Positions 19,175 to 29,763 of a stretch of 64,000 bases of DNA are shown here, one piece after another. The translations under genes were made by a program, and so were the position numbers. Below the pieces are notes generated by a model. It was not told the DNA's origin, made no database searches, and saw only the letters and a program-made list of their open reading frames with translations. Source of the DNA: Glaciecola nitratireducens FR1064. GTDB lineage: Bacteria; Pseudomonadota; Gammaproteobacteria; Enterobacterales; Alteromonadaceae. The number at the start of each line of letters is the position of its first letter. Position 1 is the stretch's first letter. The DNA lies in contig NC_016041.1 in the NCBI RefSeq assembly GCF_000226565.1, forward strand, positions 2,232,001-2,296,000, written 5' to 3'.

Positions 19175-19885
19175 CTAAACAGCCCGTTGTAACAGCATCG
19201 ACTTAATTTGGCCGATAGCTTTTGTTGGATTTAATCCCTTTGGACATACACTAACGCAGTTCATGATGCCATGGCAACGGAACACGCTAAATGCGTCGTC
19301 TAAATCATTCAAACGCTCATCAGTTGCCGTATCGCGAGAATCGATTAAGAATCTGTAAGCATGCAACAAGCCGGCTGGTCCAATAAATTTATCTGGATTC
19401 CACCAAAATGAAGGGCATGACGAAGAACAGCAAGCGCACAAGATGCATTCGTACAGACCGTCTAATTTAGCTCTGTCTTCTTGCGTTTGAATATGCTCAC
19501 GCGCTGGTGGCTGCGTATCATCATTAATCAAAAATGGTTTGATTTTCTCGTACTGAGTATAGAACTGTGTCATATCAACCACAAGGTCACGTACTACCGG
19601 TAAACCAGGTAATGGACGCACCACTACTTTACCTTTGCCAAGTGCAGAGAGAGGTGTAATACACGCCAAACCATTTTTACCGTTCATGTTCATACCATCT
19701 GAACCACAAACACCTTCACGGCATGAGCGACGGAAAGACAACGTTGGGTCTTTTTCTTTTAATGCAATCAAAGCGTCAAGCACCATCATGTCTTGGCCTT
19801 CCTCGACCTCTAACTGATAATCTTGCATCTTAGGTGCATCATCTACGTCTGGGTTATATCGATAAATCGAAAAATTTAACATCAT
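19175..19885 (-). CDS. sdhB: Succinate dehydrogenase iron-sulfur subunit
   Basis: The electron-transfer subunit of complex II, peripheral on the inner membrane. It is 236 residues. The [2Fe-2S] ligands lie in CREGVCGSDGMNMNGKNGLAC. The [4Fe-4S] and [3Fe-4S] ligands lie in CILCACCSSSCP and CHGIMNCVSVCPKGLNP. It starts with Met-Met; GGAG lies 8 bases before the first. It ends the sdhCDAB operon, 14 bases after sdhA, and a terminator follows within 45 bases. Confidence 0.97.
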   Translation of the reverse strand: MMLNFSIYRYNPDVDDAPKMQDYQLEVEEGQDMMVLDALIALKEKDPTLSFRRSCREGVCGSDGMNMNGKNGLACITPLSALGKGKVVVRPLPGLPVVRDLVVDMTQFYTQYEKIKPFLINDDTQPPAREHIQTQEDRAKLDGLYECILCACCSSSCPSFWWNPDKFIGPAGLLHAYRFLIDSRDTATDERLNDLDDAFSVFRCHGIMNCVSVCPKGLNPTKAIGQIKSMLLQRAV

Positions 19886-19899
19886 AATGACTACTCCTA

Positions 19900-21672
19900 T
19901 TAATACGAACGTACTTTTGGCGGAAACGCTTCTCTAAGCTTCGGCGTCATATTGACATCACGACGACGCATAGTTTCTGATTCCGGCAAGTACAAGCTGT
20001 GACACAACCAATTTTCATCGTCTCTCTCAGGGAAATCGAAACGGCTGTGCGCGCCACGACTCTCTGTTCTAAAGTTAGCTGCAACAGCCGTGCTGTAAGC
20101 AGTTTCCATTAGGTTGTCTAACTCCAAGCATTCAATACGCATAGTATTAAAGTCAGAACTCTTGTCATTCAAACTTGCGTTTTGTAAACGTTCGCGAATT
20201 TCTTTAAGCTCTTTTAATCCTTCAGCCATTGCTTCACCTTCACGGAAAACAGAGAAGTTGAGCTGCATGCACTGTTGCATATCTTTCTTAATCTGAACTG
20301 GATCTTCACCCTTACCTATTTCAGAGCTTTCCCAACGATTGAAGCGTGACATTGCTGCGTCTAGGTCTGAAGCAGATGCTTCACTTTTAACGTCTACATG
20401 ATCCAAGCTCTTGCCAAGGTGCAAGCCAGTAGCGCGGCCAAATACAACCAAATCTAGTAAGGAGTTACCACCGAGTCGATTTGCTCCATGCACTGATACG
20501 CAGGCAATTTCACCACAAGCAAATAAACCATCTACAATAGATTCTTTACCATCGACATCGACATTAATAACTTGTCCATCTACATTCGTTGGAATACCAC
20601 CCATCATATAATGACATGTTGGTATCACTGGAATAGGCTCTTTCACCGGATCCACGTGTGCAAATGTGCGTGACAACTCAAGAATACCAGGCAAACGTGA
20701 TTCAAGCACATCTTTACCTAAGTGATCGAGCTTCAGCTTCAAGTGAGGACCCCAAGGACCATCACAACCGCGACCTTCACGAATTTCTGTCATCATTGAA
20801 CGAGCGACAACGTCACGACCAGCAAGGTCTTTAGCGTTTGGCGCATAACGTTCCATGAAACGCTCGCCATCTTTATTCAATAAGTAACCGCCTTCACCAC
20901 GACAACCTTCAGTTACAAGCGTACCTGCACCTGCGATACCTGTCGGGTGGAACTGCCACATTTCCATATCTTGTAGCGGCACGCCGGCTCTAATTGCCAT
21001 GCCTACGCCGTCGCCAGTATTGATGTGCGCGTTTGTGGTTGAAGCGTAAATGCGTCCAGCACCACCCGTCGCTAGAACAACGGCTTTAGACTTAAAGTAA
21101 ACCACTTCACCAGACTCAATGTCGATTGCTGTGCAGCCTACTACTTGACCGTGTTGATTTTTTACAAGATCGAGCGCGTACCATTCACTGAATACTTTTG
21201 TGCGGTTTTTTACATTCTGTTGATATAACAAATGTAATAATGCGTGGCCTGTTCTGTCGGCAGCAGCGGCTGTTCTTGCCGCCTGTTCTCCGCCGAAGTT
21301 TCTTGATTGGCCACCAAATGGACGCTGATATACTTTGCCTTCTTCAGTCCGTGAAAAAGGTAAGCCCATGTTTTCCATTTCGATAATGGCTTCAGGACCT
21401 GTTTTACACATGTATTCGATCGCTTCCTGATCGCCAATGTAATCTGACCCTTTTACGGTGTCGTACATGTGCCATTCCCAGTTATCTTCGTGTGAATTAC
21501 CCAATGCAACGGTAATACCACCTTGTGCAGATACTGTGTGTGAACGGGTCGGAAATACTTTTGATAACAACGCACACGACTTTCCTGATTCTGAAATCTG
21601 CAAAGCAGCTCGCATGCCAGCGCCGCCAGCGCCTATAACTACCGCGTCAAACTCATGAACGGGTAAACTCAT
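19900..21672 (-). CDS. sdhA: Succinate dehydrogenase flavoprotein subunit
   Basis: Oxidises succinate to fumarate with covalently bound FAD. The start is taken at the ATG of [19 protein letters not shown], the usual family N-terminus, one base after the sdhD stop. A GTG three codons earlier is also in frame and would overlap sdhD. Visible are the FAD dinucleotide fold ([15 protein letters not shown]), the FAD-His segment [11 protein letters not shown], the substrate/active-site stretch [19 protein letters not shown] with [10 protein letters not shown], and [18 protein letters not shown]. It is 590 residues, normal length. Confidence 0.97.
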   Translation of the reverse strand: MSLPVHEFDAVVIGAGGAGMRAALQISESGKSCALLSKVFPTRSHTVSAQGGITVALGNSHEDNWEWHMYDTVKGSDYIGDQEAIEYMCKTGPEAIIEMENMGLPFSRTEEGKVYQRPFGGQSRNFGGEQAARTAAAADRTGHALLHLLYQQNVKNRTKVFSEWYALDLVKNQHGQVVGCTAIDIESGEVVYFKSKAVVLATGGAGRIYASTTNAHINTGDGVGMAIRAGVPLQDMEMWQFHPTGIAGAGTLVTEGCRGEGGYLLNKDGERFMERYAPNAKDLAGRDVVARSMMTEIREGRGCDGPWGPHLKLKLDHLGKDVLESRLPGILELSRTFAHVDPVKEPIPVIPTCHYMMGGIPTNVDGQVINVDVDGKESIVDGLFACGEIACVSVHGANRLGGNSLLDLVVFGRATGLHLGKSLDHVDVKSEASASDLDAAMSRFNRWESSEIGKGEDPVQIKKDMQQCMQLNFSVFREGEAMAEGLKELKEIRERLQNASLNDKSSDFNTMRIECLELDNLMETAYSTAVAANFRTESRGAHSRFDFPERDDENWLCHSLYLPESETMRRRDVNMTPKLREAFPPKVRSY

Positions 21673-21673
21673 A

Positions 21674-22021
21674 TTAAACACCCCATAAAACGAATAGACC
21701 TACTGCAACATACGCAAATGCAATTAGGTTAAGAACATATTGAAGACCGGCGCGTAGACCAGTTGGCTTGACGTAATCCGTCAATACCTGCCACAAACCT
21801 ATACGCACATGGATCATGATTGAGATCAATGTGGCGAGCGTAAATGCTTTCATATAGATATTGGCGAAGAGACCTTGCCAAACTTCAAATGTGACAACTG
21901 ATGTTGTTACAAAAAAGTACACCATGAATAACGTAAACGCAGTGATTATCGCTGCAGTTGCTCGCAGTGATACATAATCCTGAATACCGTTTCTTTTCAT
22001 TGACACCTGATTAGTTACCAT
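21674..22021 (-). CDS. sdhD: Succinate dehydrogenase membrane anchor subunit SdhD
   Basis: A 115-residue hydrophobic anchor with three membrane helices. With SdhC it holds haem b and the quinone site. The start [16 protein letters not shown] is chosen because GGAG lies 7 bases upstream; a longer frame exists but lacks a ribosome site and would run deep into sdhC. The start overlaps the sdhC stop by 7 bases and the stop nearly touches sdhA, as expected for coupled subunits. [15 protein letters not shown] is the conserved segment facing the quinone/haem region. Confidence 0.93.
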   Translation of the reverse strand: MVTNQVSMKRNGIQDYVSLRATAAIITAFTLFMVYFFVTTSVVTFEVWQGLFANIYMKAFTLATLISIMIHVRIGLWQVLTDYVKPTGLRAGLQYVLNLIAFAYVAVGLFVLWGV

Positions 22022-22389
22022 AATACAACTCCTAATACGATTGTTAACACTACCCACAGCCCCATTGCAGCTTTCGCGCTGTTGTTACCTGAGTCGAGTT
22101 CTTCCCAATGGCCCATGTCCATAATCACGTGTCTCACACCACCAATAATGTGGTAAGACAGCGCAGATAATGTGCCGATTGAAATAACTTTTCCGTACCA
22201 TGCATCCATCATACTGAGCACCGAGTTATAACCCTCGATTGAAGCAACTGAAGTCGCCCATGCATAAATGACGAATAACAACGCGAAAAACATTGCAACG
22301 CCTGTTACGCGATGGAGTATTGACGCAACAGCAGCGGGTGGAAAGCTAATTGTATTAAGGTCTAAATTTACCGGTCTTTGTTTCTTCAC
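22015..22389 (-). CDS. sdhC: Succinate dehydrogenase cytochrome b556 subunit
   Basis: The haem-binding anchor of complex II, 124 residues with three membrane helices. The N-terminus RPVNLDLNTISFPPAAVASI and the quinone-site segment SILHRVTGV are family hallmarks, and the haem-ligand His lies in LSYHIIGGVRHVIMD. It starts with GTG with a weak AGG upstream. First gene of sdhCDAB, divergent from gltA across about 430 bases. Confidence 0.95.
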   Translation of the reverse strand: MKKQRPVNLDLNTISFPPAAVASILHRVTGVAMFFALLFVIYAWATSVASIEGYNSVLSMMDAWYGKVISIGTLSALSYHIIGGVRHVIMDMGHWEELDSGNNSAKAAMGLWVVLTIVLGVVLW

Positions 22390-22820
22390 AATAATCTGCC
22401 TGTAGTCGTTCGTAGGTAATGCGTAACAATCGGATGCTTAAGCGATTACCTTAGTTGTGTGTTTTACTTTTGTGGGGCGTACTTTCGCCCTTATCTTGTT
22501 AACAATTTGTGAATAAAATATTGCTAAATTGAAATAAAATACATTCGTTGAATTTAGCGGCCTTGAATATAACAATCCGCCTCGTAAATTACAATTTTTT
22601 GTTGCGTATTAAGCCTTTAGTCGTAAAGATTTGTTGCTACCCATATAGCTGTAGACAATACAGAATATTTATTAATCGAATGTGCATTTAAATTGACTTA
22701 TTACTACAATACCAGTACAAATAGCGCCACTTTTCTTAACGATGTGAACAATATCGTCGATAGCTACGTAAGTTTGTCGACTACAACGTTATAGTAGAAA
22801 ATTAACGAGGAGAACATTAC
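22390..22820. promoter_or_regulatory. Divergent sdhC/gltA control region
   Basis: A 431-base AT-rich region with no gene. For gltA, TTGACT (22693-22698) and TACAAA (22716-22721), 17 bases apart, form a plausible promoter with a leader of about 90 bases. A second TATAGT (22790-22795) lies nearer the start without a matching -35. A palindrome TTGTTAACAA (22498-22507) sits on the sdhC side. In relatives this region is controlled by ArcA and catabolite signals; no such site could be assigned by eye. Confidence 0.45.
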
Positions 22821-24101
22821 ATGGCAAATGATACAGCCATTTTAAAAGTAGGTGATAAAGAAATCGAACTTCCGATTTTAACTGGGACTGCAGGTCACCC
22901 TGTCATCGATGTTAGACCACTTGGTGGTAACGGGTATTTTACGTTTGACCCCGGTTTTATGGCTACAGGTTCATGTGAATCTTCGATCACGTTCATTGAT
23001 GGCGGCAAAGGTGTGTTACTACACAGAGGCTACCCAATTGAAGAGTTAGCGCGCGATTCTGATTATCTTGAAGTTTGTCATATGTTGCTGCACGGACACG
23101 CTCCGGACGCAGACGAATATATTAATTTTAAAGACACGATTACTCGTCATACCCTTTTACATGAACAAATCAACATGTTCTTTCATGGTTTTAGAAACGA
23201 TGCGCATCCAATGGCGATGCTTTGCGGCACTGTTGGCGCGATGTCGTCTTTCTACCACAGTGATTTAGATGTAAACAGCGAAGAGCAGCGCCTACGTAGT
23301 GCGCATCGTTTAATCGCTAAGATGCCAACGTTAGTAGCAATGTGCTACAAATACAATGTCGGTCAGCCTTTTGTCTATCCAACAAATGAATTAAGCTACG
23401 CTGCAAACTTCCTCAACATGATGTTTTCGGTTCCTGCTGAAGAGTATGTAGTAAGCCCAGCTGTGGAGCGTGCAATGGATAGAATATTTATTCTCCATGC
23501 TGACCACGAGCAAAATGCATCGACCTCTACTGTGCGCTTAGCTGGTTCATCTGGCGCTAACCCATATGCTTGTATTGCAGCCGGTGTTGCCTCCTTATGG
23601 GGTCCTGCACACGGCGGCGCAAACGAAGCATGTTTGGAAATGCTAGAAGAAATTGGAACTGTTGATCGTATTCCAGAATTCATTGATAGAGCAAAAGACA
23701 AGAATGACCCGTTCCGTTTAATGGGCTTTGGTCATCGTGTTTACAAAAACCACGATCCAAGAGCCACTGTAATGCGAGAGAGCTGCCACGAAGTATTGGC
23801 CGAGTTGAAGCTAGACGATCCATTACTCGAAGTAGCGATGGAACTAGAGCGAATCGCGCTGAGCGACCCTTACTTCGCGGAAAAGAAATTATTCCCGAAT
23901 GTCGACTTTTACTCAGGTATTGTGCTTAAAGCTATTGGTATTCCAACTAACATGTTCACATGTATTTTCGCACTATCAAGAACGGTAGGTTGGATTTCAC
24001 ATTGGCATGAGATGTTGAGTCAGCCTGGCCAAAAAATTGGGCGTCCTCGTCAGTTATATACTGGTGAAACTCAGCGTAAGTATACTCCTATCAAGAAGTA
24101 G
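22821..24101 (+). CDS. gltA: Citrate synthase (type II, hexameric)
   Basis: Condenses oxaloacetate and acetyl-CoA. It is 426 residues and full length. The N-terminal [20 protein letters not shown] and [13 protein letters not shown]-type stretch mark the NADH-sensitive type II enzymes of Gram-negatives. Active-site segments are [44 protein letters not shown] and [13 protein letters not shown]. The C-terminus ends [19 protein letters not shown] ribosome site precedes the ATG and a strong terminator follows. It is divergent from the sdh operon, the usual arrangement. Confidence 0.98.
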   Translation: MANDTAILKVGDKEIELPILTGTAGHPVIDVRPLGGNGYFTFDPGFMATGSCESSITFIDGGKGVLLHRGYPIEELARDSDYLEVCHMLLHGHAPDADEYINFKDTITRHTLLHEQINMFFHGFRNDAHPMAMLCGTVGAMSSFYHSDLDVNSEEQRLRSAHRLIAKMPTLVAMCYKYNVGQPFVYPTNELSYAANFLNMMFSVPAEEYVVSPAVERAMDRIFILHADHEQNASTSTVRLAGSSGANPYACIAAGVASLWGPAHGGANEACLEMLEEIGTVDRIPEFIDRAKDKNDPFRLMGFGHRVYKNHDPRATVMRESCHEVLAELKLDDPLLEVAMELERIALSDPYFAEKKLFPNVDFYSGIVLKAIGIPTNMFTCIFALSRTVGWISHWHEMLSQPGQKIGRPRQLYTGETQRKYTPIKK

Positions 24102-24125
24102 GCTTTGCTTAACTCCCTTTTAATT

Positions 24126-24150
24126 AAGGCGCCTTCTTGGCGCCTTTTTT
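24126..24150 (+). terminator. Intrinsic terminator of gltA
   Basis: The stem AAGGCGCC/GGCGCCTT has a 5-base loop and then a T run, 25 bases past the gltA stop. Confidence 0.92.
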
Positions 24151-24183
24151 GTCGAAATAAAATAGAGAATTCAGAGGGTTACC

Positions 24184-24603
24184 ATGCCAATACAGTTTAA
24201 AATACTTGGTTACGCGGGACTTATTCCATTTATAGTGCTTCCCTTGATAGCACTTGCTGACATAAATAATTATTTTTATAGTTTTCAACACTTTGTTCAA
24301 TATTCTGCCATTATACTTTCATTCTTCGGTGGCATTCATTGGTACGACGCTCTTCAGCATAACCGTGTAAATCATCAACTTTATGTCGCGATGCTACCAA
24401 GTATTGTTGCTTGGTTAAGTTTAGTGTTTCTCGATGGAGGTTTACTACTAGGTGTCTTGTCTTGTGCATTTATCGCTATGTTAATGTACGACAAATATAC
24501 TTTGGTAATGGAAAAACAAAAGGTCATTGAATATACAACGCTGCGTTTAGTATTGACCACCGTCGTAGTCATAAGTCATTTAGCAATGGCTTTGATAGCA
24601 TGA
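24184..24603 (+). CDS. DUF3429 family integral membrane protein
   Basis: A 139-residue protein with about five hydrophobic helices, including the family signature FFGGIHWYDAL after the second segment and a short basic loop (DKYTLVMEKQKV) near the C-terminus. DUF3429 proteins are small inner-membrane proteins related to eukaryotic TMEM69; their role is not established. It has its own space after the gltA terminator and is followed by a long palindromic hairpin. Its functional tie to gltA, if any, is unknown. Confidence 0.75.
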   Translation: MPIQFKILGYAGLIPFIVLPLIALADINNYFYSFQHFVQYSAIILSFFGGIHWYDALQHNRVNHQLYVAMLPSIVAWLSLVFLDGGLLLGVLSCAFIAMLMYDKYTLVMEKQKVIEYTTLRLVLTTVVVISHLAMALIA

Positions 24604-24605
24604 AC

Positions 24606-24640
24606 GAGCCGAGTATCGATACTCGGCTCTATTGATTTGA
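24606..24640. terminator. Perfect 12-bp palindromic hairpin between convergent genes
   Basis: GAGCCGAGTATC is followed immediately by its reverse complement, 5 bases past the DUF3429 stop and upstream of the end of the phosphomannomutase gene. The T-rich tail (TATTGATTT) is weak, so it may be a modest terminator for either strand. Confidence 0.55.
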
Positions 24641-24680
24641 TTGCGAAAGGAAATAGCTTTAAAAAGCTGCGTTCGGTATT

Positions 24681-26135
24681 TTAACCCGTAATTAAGTCCA
24701 TCAGTTCTTCGGTTTTCGCTTTCATTAAAGCAATATCACCGCGTGATTCAACATTTAGGCGTATCACCGGCTCAGTGTTCGACTTTCTCAAATTAAATCG
24801 CCAATTGCCAAACTCCATGCCAATACCGTCCGTCTTATCTATTACTTCAGCTTGATCAGCGTAATGTTCAACAACCTTCTTAATTGTTAAGCCCGCATTT
24901 TCAACAGTGGAGTTTATCTCGCCAGAAGATGGAAATGCTTCGATGCGCTCTCTCACCAACTCTGACAATGGCTGTTTTGTTGTGCTAAGCAGTTCAGCGA
25001 CGAGCATCCACGGTATCATTCCTGAATCGCAGTAAGCAAAATCACGAAAATAGTGATGAGCACTCATTTCGCCACCGTAGACAGCGTCTTCTTTGCGCAT
25101 TCTCTCTTTGATAAAAGCATGCCCGGTTTTGCATTTAATGGGTTTACCTTTATTCGCTTTAACAATCTCTTCTGTATTCCAAAAAACACGCGGGTCATAA
25201 ATAATACTGGCGCCTTTCTCTTTCGCTAAAAAGGCCTGCGCTAATAAACCGACAATATAATAGCCTTCGACAAATTCGCCTTTCTCGTCAAATAGGAAAC
25301 AGCGATCGAAATCACCATCCCATGCGATCCCCATATGAGCCTTGTTTTCAATAACGGCTTTTGATGTATCCGCGCGATTCTCTGGCAACAATGGGTTTGG
25401 AATGCCGTGGGGAAAGTCACCATTAGCCTCGTGATGCACTTTAATAAACTCAACGGGTACATGTTGGTTTTGAAAAAACAGCTCAATTGCATCGAGTGCT
25501 GGGCCAGCACTGCCATTCCCAGCATTGACAACAAGCTTAAGTGGAGACAGCTTTTTATAGTTGATATAGCTTGCAAGGTGCAAAACGTAATCATTCACAC
25601 AGCGAACGCGCTCGTAATTTTTGGTTTCAAGTAATTTTCTTTCTTGAATTGAATGCATACCACTCAAAAACTCACCATCAGTCACTAACTCACCGGTACT
25701 AAATGCCAGTAATCGAGCTTGTATATTCATCTCATCGTAACTTTCAGCTCTATCTCTGATAGCGAATAAGCCACTGTCACCGCTGATCGGAATAGAACCG
25801 GCTTTCACTAACTTTAAGCCATTGTAATTGATAGGATTATGAGAAGCTGTTACTTCTATACCGCCATCAACACCAAGGTGCTTTGTGGCAAAATAAATTT
25901 CTTCAGTACCGCACATCCCTAAATCACTTACTTTCGCACCGCCGTCAATTAAACCTGCAGCTAACGCTAGTTTAAGTGGCAATGAAGTTTTTCTGACATC
26001 TGCGCCCACAACGACAGTGCGTGCCTGTAATTCTTCTGCAAAGGCTCTGCCGATGCGGTAAGCAACTGACTCAGTTAATTGTTCAATCAGTTCACCACGA
26101 ATATCGTAAGCTTTAAAACAGGTAATTTTAGTCAT
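24681..26135 (-). CDS. manB: Phosphomannomutase (alpha-D-phosphohexomutase superfamily)
   Basis: Interconverts mannose 6-phosphate and mannose 1-phosphate in GDP-mannose synthesis. It is 484 residues, slightly longer than E. coli CpsG. It starts [15 protein letters not shown]; the catalytic phosphoserine is in [15 protein letters not shown]. The Mg2+ loop is [12 protein letters not shown], the sugar-binding loop [18 protein letters not shown], and the phosphate-binding end [18 protein letters not shown]. The ManC gene is 81 bases upstream on the same strand; a GGCAAC/GTTGCC hairpin without U tract lies between them. The pair supplies GDP-mannose for surface polysaccharide. Confidence 0.92.
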   Translation of the reverse strand: MTKITCFKAYDIRGELIEQLTESVAYRIGRAFAEELQARTVVVGADVRKTSLPLKLALAAGLIDGGAKVSDLGMCGTEEIYFATKHLGVDGGIEVTASHNPINYNGLKLVKAGSIPISGDSGLFAIRDRAESYDEMNIQARLLAFSTGELVTDGEFLSGMHSIQERKLLETKNYERVRCVNDYVLHLASYINYKKLSPLKLVVNAGNGSAGPALDAIELFFQNQHVPVEFIKVHHEANGDFPHGIPNPLLPENRADTSKAVIENKAHMGIAWDGDFDRCFLFDEKGEFVEGYYIVGLLAQAFLAKEKGASIIYDPRVFWNTEEIVKANKGKPIKCKTGHAFIKERMRKEDAVYGGEMSAHHYFRDFAYCDSGMIPWMLVAELLSTTKQPLSELVRERIEAFPSSGEINSTVENAGLTIKKVVEHYADQAEVIDKTDGIGMEFGNWRFNLRKSNTEPVIRLNVESRGDIALMKAKTEELMDLITG

Positions 26136-26216
26136 GATTTTTGTTCTTTTAGTATTTTTTTAGTTTGGATGCGTGGAAACAATGGCAACCCTTAAAGTTG
26201 CCACGTTGTAAAAGCT

Positions 26217-27635
26217 TTATTTTTTGACTTCAACACGGCCATAACGATCGGAGAAGCGGACAATGTCGTCCTCACCAAGGTAACTGCCAGACTGCACTTC
26301 AATCAGCTCTAGTAGTATCTTTCCAGGGTTTTCCAATGCATGAATTTCACCGATAGGGATGTAAATAGACTCATTCTCGGTTACTAATGAAGTTACCTCT
26401 CCCACAGTGACGTTAGCTGTGCCAGAGACTACGATCCAGTGCTCTGCGCGATGGTGATGCATTTGTACACTCAGTTTTTCGCCGGGTTTTACACTGATGC
26501 GTTTAACCTGATAGCGGCGCCCGTTATCAATGGAATCGTAGCTGCCCCAAGGTCTGAAAACTTCGCGGTGAAATTCAAACTCGGAACGTTTTTCGGCCTT
26601 AAGCTTGTTCACCACATTTTTTATATCTTGCACTTTACTTTTGTTGGCTACCATTACGGCATCTTTAGTTTCAACGACAACGACGTCGTCTAAACCAATA
26701 ACGGCAATTAAGCGCTGTTCAGAGTTGATATAGCTATTGGTGACGCCATCAAGGATCGCATCACCTATTACGACGTTGCCTGAAGTATCTTTATTTTGTG
26801 ATGTTTCCCACAGAGAAGTCCAACTACCAACGTCATTCCAACCGGCGTCTAGCGGAACCATACAGGCGTCGGAGGTGCGTTCCATCACCGCATAATCAAT
26901 AGAGTCATCAGGACATTTAGCAAACTCGTCAGCGTCAACGCGTATAAATGTCATGTCTTTGTTAGTATTTTGCATCGCGTTTGTACAGGCAGCAAAAATA
27001 TCGGGGGCGTGTTCACTCAATTCACGCAAATACACACTCGCTTTGAACATGAACATACCGCTGTTCCAATAATACTCACCGCTTTTGAGATATTGCTGCG
27101 CCGTTGCCAAATCAGGTTTTTCAACAAATTGAGCAACTTTAAAACCGATCTCATCTACTGAATCACCAGACTTTATGTATCCGTACCCAGTATGAGCTTC
27201 AGTCGGCACCACGCCAAAAGTAACTAACTTTCCCTGCTCTGCTAGTAACGTTGCTCTCTCAACGCCTGCGTGAAAGGCATTGTGGTCAGAAATAAGGTGG
27301 TCTGCTGCTAAGATCAGCAATACGGGATCTTCTCCCTGCTGCACAGCTCTTAATGCAGCGAGAGCTATTGCAGGCGCAGTATTGCGACCGACAGGCTCTA
27401 AGATGATGCTGTCATAATCAATATCCGCAACACGAAGTTGCTCTGCAGCCAAGAAGCGATGGTCCTCATTACAGATAAATAATGGAAGCTCCATTTTATC
27501 GGCAGGCAAACGCAAGATTGTATCTTGCAGCATCGTCTTATCAGACGTAAGTGATAAAAACTGCTTTGGTAATGCAGCGCGAGATTTAGGCCACAGTCGG
27601 CTTCCAGTGCCACCGGCAAGAACAACAGGCTTCAT
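26217..27635 (-). CDS. manC: Mannose-1-phosphate guanylyltransferase / mannose-6-phosphate isomerase
   Basis: A bifunctional enzyme forming GDP-mannose from mannose 1-phosphate and GTP, with a type II phosphomannose isomerase domain at the C-terminus. It is 472 residues. The nucleotidyltransferase signature is [15 protein letters not shown] followed by LPKQFLSL, with [10 protein letters not shown] and [12 protein letters not shown] further on. The cupin isomerase part shows [28 protein letters not shown] and IHALENPGK. It lies upstream of manB. No glycosyltransferase or capsule gene is adjacent, so GDP-mannose probably feeds loci elsewhere. Confidence 0.96.
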   Translation of the reverse strand: MKPVVLAGGTGSRLWPKSRAALPKQFLSLTSDKTMLQDTILRLPADKMELPLFICNEDHRFLAAEQLRVADIDYDSIILEPVGRNTAPAIALAALRAVQQGEDPVLLILAADHLISDHNAFHAGVERATLLAEQGKLVTFGVVPTEAHTGYGYIKSGDSVDEIGFKVAQFVEKPDLATAQQYLKSGEYYWNSGMFMFKASVYLRELSEHAPDIFAACTNAMQNTNKDMTFIRVDADEFAKCPDDSIDYAVMERTSDACMVPLDAGWNDVGSWTSLWETSQNKDTSGNVVIGDAILDGVTNSYINSEQRLIAVIGLDDVVVVETKDAVMVANKSKVQDIKNVVNKLKAEKRSEFEFHREVFRPWGSYDSIDNGRRYQVKRISVKPGEKLSVQMHHHRAEHWIVVSGTANVTVGEVTSLVTENESIYIPIGEIHALENPGKILLELIEVQSGSYLGEDDIVRFSDRYGRVEVKK

Positions 27636-27702
27636 TTACATTCCTTTAAAATCTTCATTAAGCTGATGGTATTGAAGAAAAGCCTTTAGTTCAATGCAAA
27701 AC

Positions 27703-27748
27703 GTCCATATTTCGTTGATTAAGTGGTTACAGGGCACGAAATATGGAC
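27703..27748. repeat. 13-bp perfect inverted repeat between pirin gene and manC
   Basis: GTCCATATTTCGT and ACGAAATATGGAC are separated by 20 bases, 12 bases past the pirin stop. In the minus transcript it is followed only by GUUUUGC, so it is at best a weak terminator. The long loop and perfect arms could also be an operator or a small repeat element. Confidence 0.55.
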
Positions 27749-27760
27749 TTACGAACAATC

Positions 27761-28615
27761 CTACGCCAATACTCCTTGTTGAAAATCGCGCAATGCCTGA
27801 TTAATTTCCTCTTGAGAGTTCATCACAAAAGGTCCGTATTGAACGATTGGCTCGTTAATTGGCTCGCCGCTAACTAAAATGACACGAGTCTCCACCTTAG
27901 TATCGAGCACTAACTCATTGGTGAAATCCAACACACCCAACTCGCCTTTTTTCAATTTTTTGCCTGCAACTTCAAGCTCACCTTCATAAACGTATAAAAA
28001 TCCATTGTGCGTGTTTTGCGTGGCAACAGTCAGCGACTCATTAGCCACTAAATGGAAATCAAAAAACTGAGGTTTGACAGCTTGTGTTGTCACTGCGCCC
28101 TCTTGGCCTTCGTAATTACCAGCCAACACGCGTATCAAAGAACCTTTTTCGCTACTCAACTCCGGAATATTCGCAGTGGGAATATCTTGATAGCCTGGCG
28201 CAGACATTTTTTCAGCCGCAGGCAAGTTCACCCAAAGTTGGAAGCCGCGCATCTTACCTTCGATTTGCATTGGTATTTCTTCATGAATAATACCTTTACC
28301 CGCATTCATCCACTGCAGGCCACCATCTTCAATTACACCCTCATTACCCGTTGAGTCCTTGTGCCCCATCTTGCCGTTAAGCATGTAAGTGACTGTTTGA
28401 AAGCCACGATGTGGGTGTTTTGGAAAACCGGCGATGTAGTCTTGCGCGTCTTCCGAACCGAACTCATCTAGCATTAGGAACGGGTCTAATCTTTTAAGGC
28501 TGGGTTGTCCAAGCACCCTTTTCAGCTTGACGCCCGCACCGTCGGAGGCAGCCATACCCTGCACAATTTGCTTTATTCTTGTTGTCGTATTTGTCGCTAT
28601 GTTGGAAGTACTCAT
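27761..28615 (-). CDS. Pirin family protein
   Basis: A cupin-fold protein of 284 residues from the chosen ATG (AAGGA 8 bases upstream; an earlier in-frame start would overlap the preceding gene). The pirin signature is FPKHPHRGFQTVTYMLNGKM, with metal ligands His-x-His plus H and E in GKGIIHEEIP. The C-terminal pirin domain holds the ending GPFVMNSQEEINQALRDFQ. YhhW-type pirins oxidise quercetin-like flavonoids; others are redox or stress regulators. It lies 22 bases downstream of the glutathionyl-hydroquinone reductase gene, so a shared role in quinone or phenolic detoxification is plausible (inference). Confidence 0.92.
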   Translation of the reverse strand: MSTSNIATNTTTRIKQIVQGMAASDGAGVKLKRVLGQPSLKRLDPFLMLDEFGSEDAQDYIAGFPKHPHRGFQTVTYMLNGKMGHKDSTGNEGVIEDGGLQWMNAGKGIIHEEIPMQIEGKMRGFQLWVNLPAAEKMSAPGYQDIPTANIPELSSEKGSLIRVLAGNYEGQEGAVTTQAVKPQFFDFHLVANESLTVATQNTHNGFLYVYEGELEVAGKKLKKGELGVLDFTNELVLDTKVETRVILVSGEPINEPIVQYGPFVMNSQEEINQALRDFQQGVLA

Positions 28616-28637
28616 TACCTTATTCCTTCTTGCAAAC

Positions 28638-29597
28638 CTAAAGATTGTCGCGACCATGCGGTGAATCGAGATCCATTACAGGACCAGCAGGCACCACTTG
28701 CGTTGGATTAATCATAGTATGGCTAAAATAGTAGTGTCTTTTTATATGGTCAAAATTGGTCGTTGCTTTAACGCCTGTCACTTGAAAAAGCTCTTTTAAA
28801 TATCCGGAGATTGCTGGATAGTCGGCAATGCGGCGTAAATTGCATTTAAAATGCCCAACATAAACCGGGTCAAAACGAACTAAAGTTGTAAACAAACGCC
28901 AATCAGCTTCGGTAATCTGATTGCCAAGTAAAAAACGTTTTGCACTTAAGGTTTCTTCTAAAAAATCCAAACCTTCGAACAATGCGAAAAGTGCTTCCTC
29001 ATAAGCCACTTGCGTCGTAGCAAAACCCGCTTTGTAGACACCGTTATTGATGCGGTGATAAACATAATCATTTATTTCATCAATACCACTCTTAAGAGCA
29101 TTGGGATAATAATCGTCGTGATTACCCGTCAAATCATTAAACGCTGTATTAAAAATGCGAATTATCTCAGCGGATTCATTATTTACAATTTGATTAGTCT
29201 TTTTATCCCACAACACTGGCACGGTAACTCGCGTAGTGATGTCTGACTGAGCTTTGGTGTATATTTCATGCATGTACTTAGAGCCAAATAAATGGTCTTC
29301 CGTTGCCCCATCGTATCCACCGAACACCCACCCATTTTCCAACATATCTGGACTCACAACAGATACCGATATGTGTGCCTCCAAATCTTTTAGTGCTCTA
29401 AAAATTAACGTCCTGTGCGCCCACGGACAGGCTAAACTGACAAATAAATGATAACGACCTGATTCGGGCGTAAATTTTGCGCCAGCGTCACTGCTTATGG
29501 TATTTCTAAATGCAGAATCTTGACGAACAAATTTGCCATTACTCTTTTTTGTGTCGTACCATTGGTCTTGCCATACACCATCGACTAGTAAACCCAT
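28638..29597 (-). CDS. yqjG: Glutathionyl-hydroquinone reductase (Xi-class GST)
   Basis: Reduces glutathionyl-hydroquinones with glutathione. It is 319 residues. The catalytic Cys about 57 is in SLACPWAHRTL, the defining CPWAHR motif of this class. Further marks are PVLWDKKTNQIVNNESAEI in the thioredoxin domain and the C-terminal helical domain containing the LVRFDPVYVGHFKCN segment. The C-terminal tail with MINPTQVVPAGPVMDL is also typical. It is transcribed with the pirin gene; upstream lies a hairpin-forming divergent control region shared with tcdA. Confidence 0.94.
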   Translation of the reverse strand: MGLLVDGVWQDQWYDTKKSNGKFVRQDSAFRNTISSDAGAKFTPESGRYHLFVSLACPWAHRTLIFRALKDLEAHISVSVVSPDMLENGWVFGGYDGATEDHLFGSKYMHEIYTKAQSDITTRVTVPVLWDKKTNQIVNNESAEIIRIFNTAFNDLTGNHDDYYPNALKSGIDEINDYVYHRINNGVYKAGFATTQVAYEEALFALFEGLDFLEETLSAKRFLLGNQITEADWRLFTTLVRFDPVYVGHFKCNLRRIADYPAISGYLKELFQVTGVKATTNFDHIKRHYYFSHTMINPTQVVPAGPVMDLDSPHGRDNL

Positions 29598-29661
29598 GTT
29601 GAATTCCTCATATTTACTGATGTTAGTTGATGAGGCAATTAAAACACTTATTTAATTGAAC

Positions 29662-29687
29662 GTAACTCGCTTAAAATAGCAAGTTAC
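29662..29687. promoter_or_regulatory. Inverted repeat in the yqjG/tcdA divergent region
   Basis: GTAACTCGC and GCAAGTTAC, one mismatch, are separated by 8 AT bases, in the 166-base region between two divergent starts. The position suits an operator for the reductase-pirin pair; the regulator is unknown. Confidence 0.35.
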
Positions 29688-29763
29688 ATTCTATTTTTTA
29701 GAACCTTTTGACATTAGAAAAAAATACATCAATGCTTCAGGATAGGATGATAAACAAAACCTT

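Noticed and set aside
22022-22057. Longer sdhD reading frame
   Set aside because: It runs further into sdhC and has no ribosome site; the ATG with GGAG 7 bases upstream gives the usual length.
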